This document shows, piece after piece, positions 9,623 through 18,371 of a DNA stretch of 63,096 nt. The notes under the pieces are model-generated. The model did not search any database and was not told where the DNA came from. It saw only the letters and a program-made list of their open reading frames with translations. Source of the DNA: Streptomyces toxytricini. Lineage in GTDB: Bacteria > Actinomycetota > Actinomycetes > Streptomycetales > Streptomycetaceae. The stretch's first letter is position 1. Every line of letters begins with the position of its first letter. Location of the stretch: assembly GCF_014649915.1 (NCBI RefSeq), contig NZ_BMTY01000011.1, positions 54,093 to 117,188 on the forward strand, written 5' to 3'. Position numbers and translations under genes: made by a program.

Positions 9623-10453
9623 TCAGGGCCGGCGGCGGCCGCCCTTGGCCCCCTTGGCGGTGCGGGCGCCCTTGGCGGGCCCGGCTCCCCTGCCGCCCTT
9701 GGCCGTACTTCCCTTGCCTGCGCCGCTCTTCGCCGTACCGCCCTTGCCGCCGGTGGCTCCGCCGCGCGCGTTCCGTCGGGTCGCGGCCTTTCCGGCGGCG
9801 GCGCCCCGGCTGCCGCCCTTGGCGTCCTGCGTGTCCCGCTGGGGGCCGCGGGTGCTGTTGACGGTGCGGCCGCGGACGATGCCGATGAAGTGCTCGACCA
9901 GGTCGGGCGTGGGGTCGGCCTCGGGCCAGGAGAGCGCCACCCGGGAGGCGGGGGCGTCGGTGACGGGCCGGTACGTCAGGTCCTTGCGGTGGTGCAGGCG
10001 GGCCAGCGACTGGGGCACGACGAGTACGCCGATCCCGGCCGCGACGAGCTCGACCGCGTCGGCGGTGGTCGCCGGCCGCTCGAACGCGGGACGGCCGGGC
10101 AGGGCCTCCCAGTCGAGGGTGTCGTCGAGGGGGTGCAGGACGATCTCGTCGGCGAGGTCGGCGGTGGACACCTCGTCGACGGCGGCCACGAGGTGGTCCT
10201 TCGGGACCACGACGACCGTGGTCTCGGTGTACAGGGGGATCGCCGCGAGGCCGCCGCGGTCCGCGGGGATCCGGACGAGGCCCGCGTCCGCCCCGCCGTC
10301 ACGGAGCGTGTCCGGCGCCTCCGTGGCGGAGACCTGCACGAGAGTGAGCGGGACGTCGGGCAGGCGCTCGTTCCAGATCCGCACCCACTTGCTGGGCGTC
10401 ACTCCGGGGACGTACGCGAGCCGGAACGAGGGAGATGCTTCCGAGCCTGTCAC
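9623..10453 (-). CDS. Stand-alone LysR-type substrate-binding domain with basic Lys/Ala/Gly-rich tail
   Basis: 276 aa from GTG 10451-10453. Residues about 10-198 match the effector-binding domain of LysR regulators (RLAYVPGVTPSKW at the start; GADAGLVRIP and AAGIGVLVVPQSLA inside), but the usual N-terminal winged helix is absent. The last 75 or so residues are a disordered, strongly basic tail built from AKGG, AKGA and GKGG units, like the tails of histone-like or nucleoid-associated proteins. DNA binding, if any, would therefore be through the tail. It is divergent, 57 bp apart, from a DUF5997 gene, an arrangement I recall as recurrent in Streptomyces. Function unknown; effector sensing is inference. 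Confidence 0.85.
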   Translation of the reverse strand: MTGSEASPSFRLAYVPGVTPSKWVRIWNERLPDVPLTLVQVSATEAPDTLRDGGADAGLVRIPADRGGLAAIPLYTETTVVVVPKDHLVAAVDEVSTADLADEIVLHPLDDTLDWEALPGRPAFERPATTADAVELVAAGIGVLVVPQSLARLHHRKDLTYRPVTDAPASRVALSWPEADPTPDLVEHFIGIVRGRTVNSTRGPQRDTQDAKGGSRGAAAGKAATRRNARGGATGGKGGTAKSGAGKGSTAKGGRGAGPAKGARTAKGAKGGRRRP

Positions 10454-10510
10454 CCGCCCAGGTTACCGGGCGTGGTCAGGAGTAGTGCACACGCTCGATA
10501 TTCTTGTCGC

Positions 10511-10912
10511 ATGACGTCGCACAAGACCGCCCAGACCATGAAGCCCGCCACCGCGGCGAAGAAGCTGGGTGTGTACCTCGAGGCCACCCCCGCGGAATTC
10601 CGGGAGGGGGTCGTCTCCCGCAGCGAGCTGAACGCGCTGCAGGCCGACCCGCCCCAGTGGCTCCAGGACCTGCGGCGGCTCGGCCCGCACCCGCGCCCGG
10701 TGGTCGCGGCCCGGCTCGGCGTCTCCATCGCGGGCCTCGCCCGCGGCGGCGTCACGGAAGCGCTCACCACCGAGCAGATCGACGCCCTGAAGCAGGAGAA
10801 CCCGGAGTGGCTGCAGAAGGAGCGCGCCACGCAGGCCGAGGTCCGCAAGGAAGCGGTGCGGATCAAGGAGCGCAACGCCGAGCGCGAGGCGCGCGGGCAG
10901 GCCGGCGCCTGA
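10511..10912 (+). CDS. DUF5997 family protein
   Basis: 133 aa, soluble, helical and charged. The order of motifs (KTAQTMKPATAAKKLGVYL at the start, PPQWLQDLRRLGPHPRPVVAARLG in the middle, LTTEQIDALKQENPEWLQKE later) is that of the DUF5997 family of actinobacteria. The C-terminus is a highly charged helix. ATG 10511 opens the gene; little ribosome-binding sequence precedes it, so it may be translated from a very short leader. It is divergent from the HTH-less LysR-like gene and probably shares control with it. No biochemical function is established. Confidence 0.85.
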   Translation: MTSHKTAQTMKPATAAKKLGVYLEATPAEFREGVVSRSELNALQADPPQWLQDLRRLGPHPRPVVAARLGVSIAGLARGGVTEALTTEQIDALKQENPEWLQKERATQAEVRKEAVRIKERNAEREARGQAGA

Positions 10913-11038
10913 GACGCGCCCGCCCCTCGCACACCGTGTGACCCGCACGTGTGCCGAGGGGCGCCCGGTGCGCCGGAGCAGACCCGGCGCACTGGTGCAC
11001 CGAGACCGTTTCGGGCGGTTCCGGTGGAGATCCGCAGA

Positions 11039-11755
11039 ATGGGCGACCTGCCGCACGGGCAGGCATTTCGTGTGATCTCGCAACTCCTGGCATGGTTCCG
11101 CCCTGCCGCCACGACGGTGTTCACTGCCGACTTCACCTCCACCACTCAATGGGTCGCCGGCCGGTCCTGGGCCTATCCGAACGGCGGCCCGGTCAACCCC
11201 GGCGACAACAAGCTCGACCACCTCGTCCCCGACCCCGCGTACAGCCGCAGCGGAACGTTTCGCGCGACCCGCCGCCCCGACGGCAAGTGGGACGCGGGAC
11301 TGCTGACCACCGAGGGCAGCGGGGAAGGCTTCCAACTGCGCGCGGAGGACGTCCTGGAGGCCCGCGTCAGACTCCCGCGGGAGCTCGGCGCCTGGCCGGC
11401 GATCTGGACCTGGCGCGACGGCGGCAACGAGGTCGACGTCTTCGAGTACCACCCCGACAACCCGGACCTCCTCGAACTCTCCAACCACGTCCGCGGCGGC
11501 GGCTCGCACTACTACCGCAACCCGGCCGTCGAGCCCGGCGGCTGGGTCGACCTGAAGGTGAAGTTCGGCGCCAGGTCGGTCGTCTGGTGGGTGAACGGCA
11601 CCCGCGTGTACGCCGACCGCACCGGGGTCGGGCGGCGCTGGCGGGCGTACATCATCGTCAACCTGTCCGTGTGCGCGGGCCGTTACCACCCTGCCCCCGA
11701 ACCGGACGTCTCGGAGATGTCCTACGAGGTCGCCTACCTGCGCATCACGCGCTAG
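11039..11755 (+). CDS. GH16-like (concanavalin-type) glycan hydrolase, no signal peptide
   Basis: 238 aa. The catalytic signature of glycoside hydrolase family 16 (ExDxxE) is present as E-V-D-V-F-E with Glu131 and Glu136 as predicted nucleophile and acid/base, preceded by AWPAIWTWRDGGN as in beta-glucanases. Family members cut beta-1,3 or mixed-linkage glucans, or galactans. ATG 11039 follows GGTGGAG by about 9 nt. The N-terminus (MGDLPHGQAFRVISQLLAWF) has no convincing signal peptide, unusual for an enzyme with an extracellular polymer substrate; a downstream or missed start could change this. It stands alone between DUF5997 and the HAD phosphatase gene. Confidence 0.8.
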   Translation: MGDLPHGQAFRVISQLLAWFRPAATTVFTADFTSTTQWVAGRSWAYPNGGPVNPGDNKLDHLVPDPAYSRSGTFRATRRPDGKWDAGLLTTEGSGEGFQLRAEDVLEARVRLPRELGAWPAIWTWRDGGNEVDVFEYHPDNPDLLELSNHVRGGGSHYYRNPAVEPGGWVDLKVKFGARSVVWWVNGTRVYADRTGVGRRWRAYIIVNLSVCAGRYHPAPEPDVSEMSYEVAYLRITR

Positions 11756-11848
11756 GGCCGCGCGCGGCGGACCTGACGGACCCCGCCGCCCGGGCACCCG
11801 ATTCGACTGCCGGGTACGGCTGTTCACCGGAAGGCCGGAAGAAATTCC

Positions 11849-11862
11849 CTACCGACCGGTAG
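11849..11862. promoter_or_regulatory. 14-bp palindrome, candidate operator
   Basis: CTACCGACCGGTAG has perfect 6-bp arms around a 2-bp centre, in the 178-bp gap ahead of the secreted HAD phosphatase gene and 71 bp before its start. The shape suits a TetR-type operator. No regulator gene is adjacent, so the cognate protein is unknown. Confidence 0.4.
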
Positions 11863-11933
11863 ACATCCCTTGCGATCGTGCGGATTCTGGCCGCGTACAT
11901 GCCAAATCCCCATGTCGTGAGGAGCGCCCCCAC

Positions 11934-12623
11934 ATGCGCAGCACCCGTACCCGCAGCCGCATACGCACCCTCGGAACCGCCGCCGGCACGGCGGCCGCGA
12001 CCGCCGCCCTGCTGCTGGCCCCCGCCACGACCGCGTCGGCGGCCCCCGGGGCGGCGCCCGCCCCCGCTGCCGCACAGGCCGCCCCGACGACCTGGGCGCC
12101 CGGCGGCAACGCGGCGATCCACGGCATCGACTACGGCATGTGGAAGCGCGACGTCGCCGCCGTCGTGGCCGAGGCCCGCCCGTACGTCGAGCAGCGCCTT
12201 GCCCGCTCGCCCTCCGGCGAGCGCCCCGCGATCGTCCTCGACATCGACAACTCCTCGCTGGAGACGGACTTCCACTGGTTCTGGACGCTCCCGACGCCGG
12301 CCATCGCAGAGGTGCGCGACCTGACCCGGTACGCCCACGAGCACGGCGCCGCGATCTTCTTCGTCACCGCCCGCCCGGGCATCATCGGCTCGCTCACCGA
12401 CTGGAACCTCAAGCAGGTGGGCTACCCGGTGTCGGGGCTGTACGTCCGGGACCTGCCCGACCTCTTCGAGGAGGTCAGCGCGTACAAGACCGAGCAGCGC
12501 GCCGAGATCGAGTCGCGCGGGTACACGATCATCGCCAACATCGGCAACAAGCAGAGCGACCTGGTCGGCGGCCACGCGGAGCGCACCTTCAAGCTGCCGG
12601 ACTACGGCGGCAAGCTGTCCTGA
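11934..12623 (+). CDS. Secreted HAD-superfamily (IIIB) acid phosphatase
   Basis: 229 aa. An Arg-rich N-terminus and hydrophobic Ala/Leu stretch ending near ATTASA-AP form a signal peptide (cleavage about residue 36). The HAD core follows: motif I DIDNSS with nucleophile Asp103 and Asp105, motif II in FVTARP, and the motif III lysine in YKTEQR, then NIGNKQSDL. This matches the HAD subfamily IIIB acid phosphatases that hydrolyse phosphomonoesters outside the cell. ATG 11934 has GAGGAG about 8 nt upstream. It converges on the GH15-like gene with a hairpin between them. Phosphate scavenging is a plausible role; no PHO box was identified. Confidence 0.92.
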   Translation: MRSTRTRSRIRTLGTAAGTAAATAALLLAPATTASAAPGAAPAPAAAQAAPTTWAPGGNAAIHGIDYGMWKRDVAAVVAEARPYVEQRLARSPSGERPAIVLDIDNSSLETDFHWFWTLPTPAIAEVRDLTRYAHEHGAAIFFVTARPGIIGSLTDWNLKQVGYPVSGLYVRDLPDLFEEVSAYKTEQRAEIESRGYTIIANIGNKQSDLVGGHAERTFKLPDYGGKLS

Positions 12624-12633
12624 CCGGACGCGC

Positions 12634-12670
12634 GGCGCCGGACCCGGGCCGCCCTCCCGGACCCGGCGCC
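12634..12670. terminator. Convergent-gene hairpin
   Basis: Arms GGCGCCGG (12634-12641) and CCGGCGCC (12663-12670) pair perfectly. An inner 5-bp CCGGG/CCCGG stem lies beyond two mismatches. The hairpin lies between the stops of the convergent HAD phosphatase and GH15-like genes and has no T-tract, as is usual in Streptomyces. Confidence 0.6.
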
Positions 12671-12683
12671 CCCACCCGTGCCG

Positions 12684-14615
12684 CTACGGCCGCAGCGGCG
12701 GCGCCGGCAGCGGGGCGCCGTCCCGGGCCAGGGTGGCGATCAGCAGCAGCGCACCGGTCCAGCCGAGGGGCACCACCGCCGAGGGCCGGCCCGATCCGTT
12801 GACGGTCTCCGGGAGTTCGCCCAGCCCGTTCCGCTTGGACAGCACCCAGTCCAGCACCCGGTCCGCCTTGGCGCCCTCGCCGGTGTGCGCCCAGGCCACC
12901 GCGAAGAAGGAGGTACTGGCGGTCCAGGCGTACGAACCCCAGCTGAAGCCGGGGTCGTTGCCCGGGGAGAGCCCGCCGTTGGGCAGCAGCAGGGCCTCGT
13001 ACGTGGAGTCCAGCGCCGCGGCCAGGGCGGGCGGGGCGTTGTTGACCGGCGGCGCCATGAACGCGGCGGCGCTGTCCCGGCCGTGCCGCCCGTCGGCGGT
13101 GCGCGGGTAGCCGCCCGGGGCGAAGGAGGCGGCGATGCCCGCCGAGAGCCTCCGCGCGGCGCCGGCCCAGCGGTCCCGGTCGCCGGTCTCGCCGAGGCCG
13201 GCGGCGAGGTCGGCGGCCGCGTTGAGGCCGGCGAGCAGCGGGGCCGCGGTGCCGATGTTGGGGCTGTCGGTGCCCAGTTCCCAGTAGTCCGGGGAGGCGG
13301 GCGGCAGCCCGTCCGCGCCGACCGAGCCGGCGGCGTGGTCGGCAGCCTTGCGCACCATGGGGTACAGGGCCCGCAGCCGCGCCTCGCGATCCGCGGCCGG
13401 AGCCTGCCGGTACCAGTGCCACGTCGCCCACGGCACCCAGCCGTTGGCGTCGAGCTGCCAGGCCCGGGCGTCGGGCGGGCCACTGCCGTCGAGCTTCGTC
13501 CGGGCCTCCCAGGTGCCGTCCGGACGCTGCGTCGCGGCGTCGTACCGCAGGATCCGGTACGCCTCCTCGTCGTGGCCGGTGGCCGCGAAGGCGACGGCGG
13601 CGAACGCCCCGTCGCGCGGCCACGAGTACTCCCAGGCGGGCGCCCACCCCGCGGCGAAGGCGCCGTTCGGCCGGAGCAGCGCGCGCAGTGAGAGCAGGGC
13701 GCGCTCCGCGGCGGCCTGCCGGGGCGTGCCGGCGCCGGGGATCCGGCCGGAAGCGAGCCAGGCGCGGCTCTCCTCGATCCGGGCGCGGGCACCGGGGTCC
13801 TCGGCGGGGACGACGACCGAGGCCGTCGCCCCGTCGGGCAGGTGGCGCCACCGGCCGGACGGCAGGCGGAGCACATGGCTGCCGTCGAGGTAGGAGGCGC
13901 CGACCGCGAAGGAGGGGGCGATCGCCTCGACGGCGGTGCCGTTGGAGAGCAGGCCGGCAGTGCGGGCGGCCAGGGCGGTGGCGGGCACGTAGCAGGGCTC
14001 CGTCTCGCCGCAGCGCTCGCTGCCGGAGGGGTTCACGTGGAAGGCGAGCCGGGTGGGGTCGGCGTGCCATCCGCCCCAGTAGGCCCGGTCGTGGTTCCAG
14101 CTGGTGAGGGAGCCGGGGACGGCGCTCTTCGTGCCGTACCAGGCGATGTTGCCGCTCTCGGCGGTCGTCGCCTGGAGGTGCAGGTGGTAAGGGGTGCCGG
14201 GGGTGACGTCCGCGGTGAGGGGGAACTCCAGCCAGCCGGCGCCCGCCCCGCCCAGCGAGGCGAGGGTGACGGTCCGGGAGGCGAGGGCGGACGCGGGGTC
14301 GGCCTTGTCGCGGCGGATCTGCGCGGTGATGCTGCCGGTGCCGGCCGCGCTGCCCACGTAGACGCTCACGCGGGTGATGCGGCTGCTGTCGACGGTGAAT
14401 TCCTGGGCGGCAGCGTGGTCGGGGGACTTCACCCCGAACAGGGCGGTCGGGTGCAGGGGCTGCCCGTCGTACGGGGCCGCCGCGGGGCGGGGCGCCGAAC
14501 GGGCGCCGGTGTCGCCCGGCGGGCCCCCGGACGGCAGGGCCTGCGGCGCGGCGGACGGTGCCGCGGCGAGCACGGCGGACAGCACGGCGGGGAGCACGCC
14601 CGTCGCGAACGGCAT
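12684..14615 (-). CDS. Secreted GH15-like (six-hairpin) glycoside hydrolase
   Basis: 643 aa. Signal peptide at residues 1 to about 25 (MPFATGVLPAVLSAVLAAAP) with AGAAG-poor, Ala/Pro-rich linker after it. Residues about 45-200 form a beta-rich region like those in actinobacterial extracellular hydrolases. A helical alpha/alpha-barrel domain follows with glucoamylase-like patches: WEYSWPRDGAFAAVAF, DANGWVPWATWHWY, PDYWELGTDSPN and GFSWGSYAWTAS. These point to a GH15-related glycosidase acting on alpha-glucans, but the sugar cannot be read from the sequence. ATG 14615 was chosen because it begins the signal peptide; the frame stays open further upstream without a better start. It faces the HAD phosphatase gene. 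Confidence 0.85.
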   Translation of the reverse strand: MPFATGVLPAVLSAVLAAAPSAAPQALPSGGPPGDTGARSAPRPAAAPYDGQPLHPTALFGVKSPDHAAAQEFTVDSSRITRVSVYVGSAAGTGSITAQIRRDKADPASALASRTVTLASLGGAGAGWLEFPLTADVTPGTPYHLHLQATTAESGNIAWYGTKSAVPGSLTSWNHDRAYWGGWHADPTRLAFHVNPSGSERCGETEPCYVPATALAARTAGLLSNGTAVEAIAPSFAVGASYLDGSHVLRLPSGRWRHLPDGATASVVVPAEDPGARARIEESRAWLASGRIPGAGTPRQAAAERALLSLRALLRPNGAFAAGWAPAWEYSWPRDGAFAAVAFAATGHDEEAYRILRYDAATQRPDGTWEARTKLDGSGPPDARAWQLDANGWVPWATWHWYRQAPAADREARLRALYPMVRKAADHAAGSVGADGLPPASPDYWELGTDSPNIGTAAPLLAGLNAAADLAAGLGETGDRDRWAGAARRLSAGIAASFAPGGYPRTADGRHGRDSAAAFMAPPVNNAPPALAAALDSTYEALLLPNGGLSPGNDPGFSWGSYAWTASTSFFAVAWAHTGEGAKADRVLDWVLSKRNGLGELPETVNGSGRPSAVVPLGWTGALLLIATLARDGAPLPAPPLRP

Positions 14616-14953
14616 AGGGTGCGGCCCTTCTGTCGGGGGGTGGGGCGGGCCCCCACTGTGCCTGTCCGGTGCGGCGCCGCCGGGGCGCCGCGGCGTGTTC
14701 CACCCGAGCGGGCGGTGATTCCATCCGATGGTGTGACACCCGCGCTCGGCCGCCGGCCGCGGCCCCACCCCCTGCCGCCCGGTATGGCGCACGTCACACG
14801 GTCGCGGTGCGTCCGGCTGTCACGAACGGGCGGGCCGCGCGGTCCGGAGGGTGTGAAGGCGCCGCGCCGCGACACTCGGAGCGGCTCGGCGCATCGTGCG
14901 AGCGCGGCACGACCGGGGCGGGGAGCCCCGTGCCGCGGAGGAGGCAGGGAACG
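14616..14953. other. Divergent intergenic region, no gene seen
   Basis: These 338 bp separate the leftward GH15-like gene from the rightward epimerase-like gene, so both promoters must lie here. I see no convincing -35/-10 pair. A small palindrome CCATC-C-GATGG at 14721-14731 is the only symmetric element I noticed. Frames running through it lack ribosome sites. Confidence 0.5.
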
Positions 14954-15856
14954 ATGAAGGTGCTGCTGGCCGGTGCGACCGGGGCGATCGGCCGCCCCCT
15001 GACCCGCCTGCTGCTCGCGGGCGGGCACGAGGTGCTGGCACTGGCCCGGTCCGAGGCCTCGGCGCGGCGTGTCCGCGACCTGGGGGCCGAACCGGTGCAC
15101 GCCGACGCGCTCGACCGGGAGGGCCTGCTGCGCGCGGTCGAGGGCCGCACCGCCGACGCGGTGGTCCACCAGCTGACCGCGCTCAAGGCCCCGAAGCGGA
15201 CCCTGACGGCGGACGACCCCTCGAACGTGCTGCGCGCCGCGGGCACCGAGCACCTGCTGGAGGCGGCCGGCGTGCTCGGCGCCACCCGCTTCGTGGCGCA
15301 GTCCCTGGTCACCGGCTACGGCTACGGCGACCACGGCGACCGGATGCTGACCGAGCGCGACCCGTTCGGGGTGCTCCGCGGCACGGTCTCCGACCACGTG
15401 GTCGACGGGCTCACCGCCGTCGAGAGCCGCGTGTTCGCCGCCCGGCACGTCGCGGGCACGGCCCTGCGGTACGGCGTCTTCCACGGGCCGGGCACCTGGT
15501 TCGACCCCGACCCGGCGAGCCGGACCGTCCCCGTACCGGTAGGCGGAGGCGGTGTCATGTCGTGGGTGCACGTCCAGGACGCCGCCGCCGCGACGGTCGC
15601 CGCGCTGGAACACGGGGGCGCGGGAGAGGCGTACAACATCGTCGACGACGCACCCGCCACATGGGGCGAGGCCGCCGCCCTCGCACGCGGCGGCCGGCGG
15701 TCGCTGCGGCTGCCGGGACGGCTGCTGCGCCGCATGGTCCCCTACCTCGGCGACCTGATGCTCGACACGACGCTGCGCGTCTCGCACGCCAAGGCCACGG
15801 CGCAGCTCGGCTGGACGCCCCGGCGACCGGGCCCGGGCGCCGGCCGGGCCCGCTGA
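14954..15856 (+). CDS. NAD(P)-dependent epimerase/dehydratase family protein (extended SDR)
   Basis: 300 aa. The N-terminal Rossmann motif GATGAIGRPL (residues about 7-16) binds NAD(P). The body follows extended or atypical SDRs: MSWVHVQDAAAATVAALE is the usual HVxDxA patch and AYNIVDDAPATWGE the usual substrate-side segment. The classical YxxxK pair is not obvious, placing it with the atypical NAD-binding reductases rather than true sugar epimerases. ATG 14954 has AGGCAGGGA just upstream. It appears monocistronic; the substrate is unknown. Confidence 0.85.
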   Translation: MKVLLAGATGAIGRPLTRLLLAGGHEVLALARSEASARRVRDLGAEPVHADALDREGLLRAVEGRTADAVVHQLTALKAPKRTLTADDPSNVLRAAGTEHLLEAAGVLGATRFVAQSLVTGYGYGDHGDRMLTERDPFGVLRGTVSDHVVDGLTAVESRVFAARHVAGTALRYGVFHGPGTWFDPDPASRTVPVPVGGGGVMSWVHVQDAAAATVAALEHGGAGEAYNIVDDAPATWGEAAALARGGRRSLRLPGRLLRRMVPYLGDLMLDTTLRVSHAKATAQLGWTPRRPGPGAGRAR

Positions 15857-15989
15857 GGGGGTGGGCCCGCACGGGCGTTCCCCGGCGCCGGCCCGGCGGC
15901 GGAGGGAACCGGCAGGCTGCCGGAGCAGTCCTGAGGGGTGGTTGCGATCATGCCGGTGGGAGCCGGCGCCGACAGGAGGAGCACCACCC

Positions 15990-16634
15990 ATGACGATTCA
16001 CCGGCCGGGGCGCCCCGGGGACCTGCCCGCCGCGGAGGCGCTGTGGGCGCGGTGGGCGCTGGCCGCCGTCCTGCAGGCGTCGACCGCTGCCGAGGGGCGC
16101 GGCGTCCACCGCTCCGGAACGTGGGTCGACGCCGAGGGCCTGCACCTCGACGACGGCGGCTGTACGTGGTGGACGTTCGAACCGCTGGGCGGCGGACGGT
16201 ACGCGCTGTACGGCGAGGACGAGTCGAGCGGCGTGAAGTGGCACGAGCCGGCCGTGGACATGCTCGCCGGGGCCCCCGACTGGCTGCCCCGCGCCACGCT
16301 GGACGACCTGCTGGAGGGGGCGCAGCTGGGCTGCGTGTACTGGTACGAGGCCGGCGCCTGGGCCCGTGCCCCGTACCCGGAGACGCTGGAGGACGACGGC
16401 CTGGACGGCGGCATCGGGCGGTTCGCCGGCGAGGAGATCCGCTGGGAGCTGGGCGTGGCCCGAGCCGTCGGGGAGGAGCTGCTGGCCGCGGCGGAGGGCT
16501 ACCGGCTCCGGCGGGAGGACCTGGAGCAGCTGGTGGAGCGGGCGCAGAGCCCGCACGGCGACGGCTGGGACCTGCCGGCGATGCTGCGGGCGCTGGAGCT
16601 GTCCGGGATCGGCGCCCGGGCCGCCACCCCGTAG
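15990..16634 (+). CDS. Hypothetical protein
   Basis: 214 aa, acidic and Trp-rich, no signal peptide or membrane segment. I do not recognise a family. The first half is beta-rich (GGCTWWTFEPLGGGRYALYGEDES), the second half helical (LEDLLEGAQLG-like and GEELLAAAEGYRLRREDLEQ segments). ATG 15990 lies about 9 nt after AGGAGG, a strong ribosome site, and codon use is typical of neighbours, so the gene is real. It sits alone between the epimerase-like gene and the GH1 gene. The composition would suit a cytoplasmic protein of SUKH or SMI1 type, but I cannot show that. Confidence 0.75.
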   Translation: MTIHRPGRPGDLPAAEALWARWALAAVLQASTAAEGRGVHRSGTWVDAEGLHLDDGGCTWWTFEPLGGGRYALYGEDESSGVKWHEPAVDMLAGAPDWLPRATLDDLLEGAQLGCVYWYEAGAWARAPYPETLEDDGLDGGIGRFAGEEIRWELGVARAVGEELLAAAEGYRLRREDLEQLVERAQSPHGDGWDLPAMLRALELSGIGARAATP

Positions 16635-16840
16635 CCGGGCGCGCGGCCCCGCACCCCTGCGGGGGGGCGGGCCTATGGCGGGGGCGCGCGGGGAGCGGGG
16701 CAGGTCGTCGGGGCGGCCCGGGGGCCCGTCCGTGCGCTGAAGTTGAGAAGTGTTCACCTTTCCGTTGACAGGGCGGCCATTGGCGGCGAAAAGTCGGTGC
16801 AGCACCGCCCCGCGCCCCCGCGACCGAAGTGAGCCCGCGT

Positions 16841-18274
16841 ATGACCCCGCGCCTGCCCGGCCCCCGTCCCGATCCGCTCGCCGGCCCCCACCCCGCGCCG
16901 CTTCCGGAGTTCCCCTCCGACTTCCTGTGGGGCGTCTCGGCCTCCGCCTTCCAGGTGGAGGGGGCGACGACCGCGGACGGCCGCGCCCCCTCCACCTGGG
17001 ACGCCTTCACGCGCCGGCCCGGCGGCATCAAGGACGGCACCCTCGCGGAGACGGCCTGCGGGCACTACGAGCGCTACCGCGAGGACGTGGCCCTCATGGC
17101 CGGACTCGGCGTGGGCGCCTACCGGTTCTCGGTCTCCTGGCCGCGGGTCCTCCCCGACGGGCACGGCCCGGTCAACCACGCGGGGCTGGACTTCTACGAC
17201 CGGCTCGTCGACGAGCTGTGCGCCCGCGGCATCGCGCCGGCCCCCACTCTCTTCCACTGGGACACCCCGCTGGCGCTGGAGGAGCGCGGCGGCTGGCTGA
17301 ACCGGGACACCGCCGAGCGGTTCGCCGCGTACGCCTCGGTGGTCGCCGAGCGGCTGGCCGACCGGGTCCCGATGTGGATCACCGTCAACGAGCCCGCCGA
17401 GGTCACTCTCCTCGGCTACGGCATCGGGGAGCACGCGCCGGGCAGGCGGCTCCTCTTCGACGCCCTGCCGGCGGCCCACCACCAGCTGCTGGCCCACGGC
17501 CTCGGCGTGCAGGCACTGCGCGCGGCCGGCGCGCAGCGAATCGGCATCGCCGCCTCGCACAGCCCCGTGTGGGCGGCGGGGGACGGCGAGGAGGACCGTG
17601 CGGCGGCCGAGCTGTACGACCTGCTGACGAACCGGATGTTCGCCGACCCGGTCCTGACCGGCGGCTACCCCGACGAGGGCCTGGCCGCGATGATGCCGGG
17701 CCCGGTCGCGGAGGACCTGCGGACGATCTCCGCCCCGCTGGACTGGTACGGCGTCAACTACTACAACCCGGTCCGCGTAGGCGCCCCGCAGCCGGCGGAC
17801 ACCCTTTCGGAGGGCGGGAGTTCCTACGCCGGCATCCGGCTGCCGCCCGAACTCCCCTTCGCACTGCGGGAGATCGAAGGGTACGAGCGGACCGACTTCG
17901 GCTGGCCGGTGGTCCCGGACGGTCTGCGGGAGCTCCTCACCGGCATGCACCGCCGCTACGGCGACCGCCTGCCGCCGCTGTACGTCACGGAGAACGGCTG
18001 CTCGTACGGGGACGGGCCCGATCCGGTGACCGGGCGCGTGGCGGACGCCCGCCGGATCGCGTACCACGACGGCCATCTGCGGGCCCTGCACCGGGCGATG
18101 GAGGAGGGGGTCGACGTCCGCGGGTACTTCGTGTGGTCGATCCTCGACAACTTCGAGTGGGCGGAGGGCCACCGGCAGCGGTTCGGACTCGTCCACGTCG
18201 ACTACGCGACGCTGCGGCGGACCCCGAAGGACTCGTACGCCTGGTACCGCGGGGTGATCAGGCGCGGCAGGTGA
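16841..18274 (+). CDS. GH1 family beta-glucosidase
   Basis: 477 aa, cytoplasmic. Hydrolyses beta-1,4-linked cellobiose or aryl-beta-glucosides. Both GH1 catalytic motifs are intact: TVNEP with acid/base Glu184 and YVTENG with nucleophile Glu384. The family start FLWGVSASAFQVEGA and the aglycone-side SWPRVLPDG and NYYNP are also present. The start may be ATG 16841 or GTG 16829; ATG is chosen because a weak GAAGTGAG precedes it. A TTGACA at 16765-16770 lies upstream but without a clear -10. No sugar ABC transporter or CebR-type operator is adjacent, so it is not in the usual cellobiose operon. Confidence 0.95.
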   Translation: MTPRLPGPRPDPLAGPHPAPLPEFPSDFLWGVSASAFQVEGATTADGRAPSTWDAFTRRPGGIKDGTLAETACGHYERYREDVALMAGLGVGAYRFSVSWPRVLPDGHGPVNHAGLDFYDRLVDELCARGIAPAPTLFHWDTPLALEERGGWLNRDTAERFAAYASVVAERLADRVPMWITVNEPAEVTLLGYGIGEHAPGRRLLFDALPAAHHQLLAHGLGVQALRAAGAQRIGIAASHSPVWAAGDGEEDRAAAELYDLLTNRMFADPVLTGGYPDEGLAAMMPGPVAEDLRTISAPLDWYGVNYYNPVRVGAPQPADTLSEGGSSYAGIRLPPELPFALREIEGYERTDFGWPVVPDGLRELLTGMHRRYGDRLPPLYVTENGCSYGDGPDPVTGRVADARRIAYHDGHLRALHRAMEEGVDVRGYFVWSILDNFEWAEGHRQRFGLVHVDYATLRRTPKDSYAWYRGVIRRGR

Positions 18275-18290
18275 CCGGGGGCGGGCCGGC

Positions 18291-18360
18291 GGCGGCGCCC
18301 CGCGGGGCGCCGCCGGGCGCGCGGGGGCGGTGCCGCCGAAGCCTGGCGGCGGCACCGCCC
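18291..18360. terminator. Two strong hairpins between convergent genes
   Basis: The first is a perfect 24-nt palindrome at 18291-18314 built on GGCGGCGCCCC. The second has 13-bp perfect arms, GGGCGGTGCCGCC at 18325-18337 and its complement at 18348-18360, with a 10-nt loop. They follow the GH1 gene and precede the stop of the convergent chaplin gene. The second ends 11 bp from that stop and probably serves it. Confidence 0.75.
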
Positions 18361-18371
18361 TCCGCACCGTG

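Noticed and set aside
10454..10510. CGCCC...GGGCG symmetry in the LysR-like/DUF5997 shared gap
   Set aside because: Only 5-bp GC arms with a long spacer, which is expected by chance at this base composition.
16765..16770. TTGACA before the GH1 gene as a full promoter
   Set aside because: No acceptable -10 hexamer lies 16-19 bp downstream.
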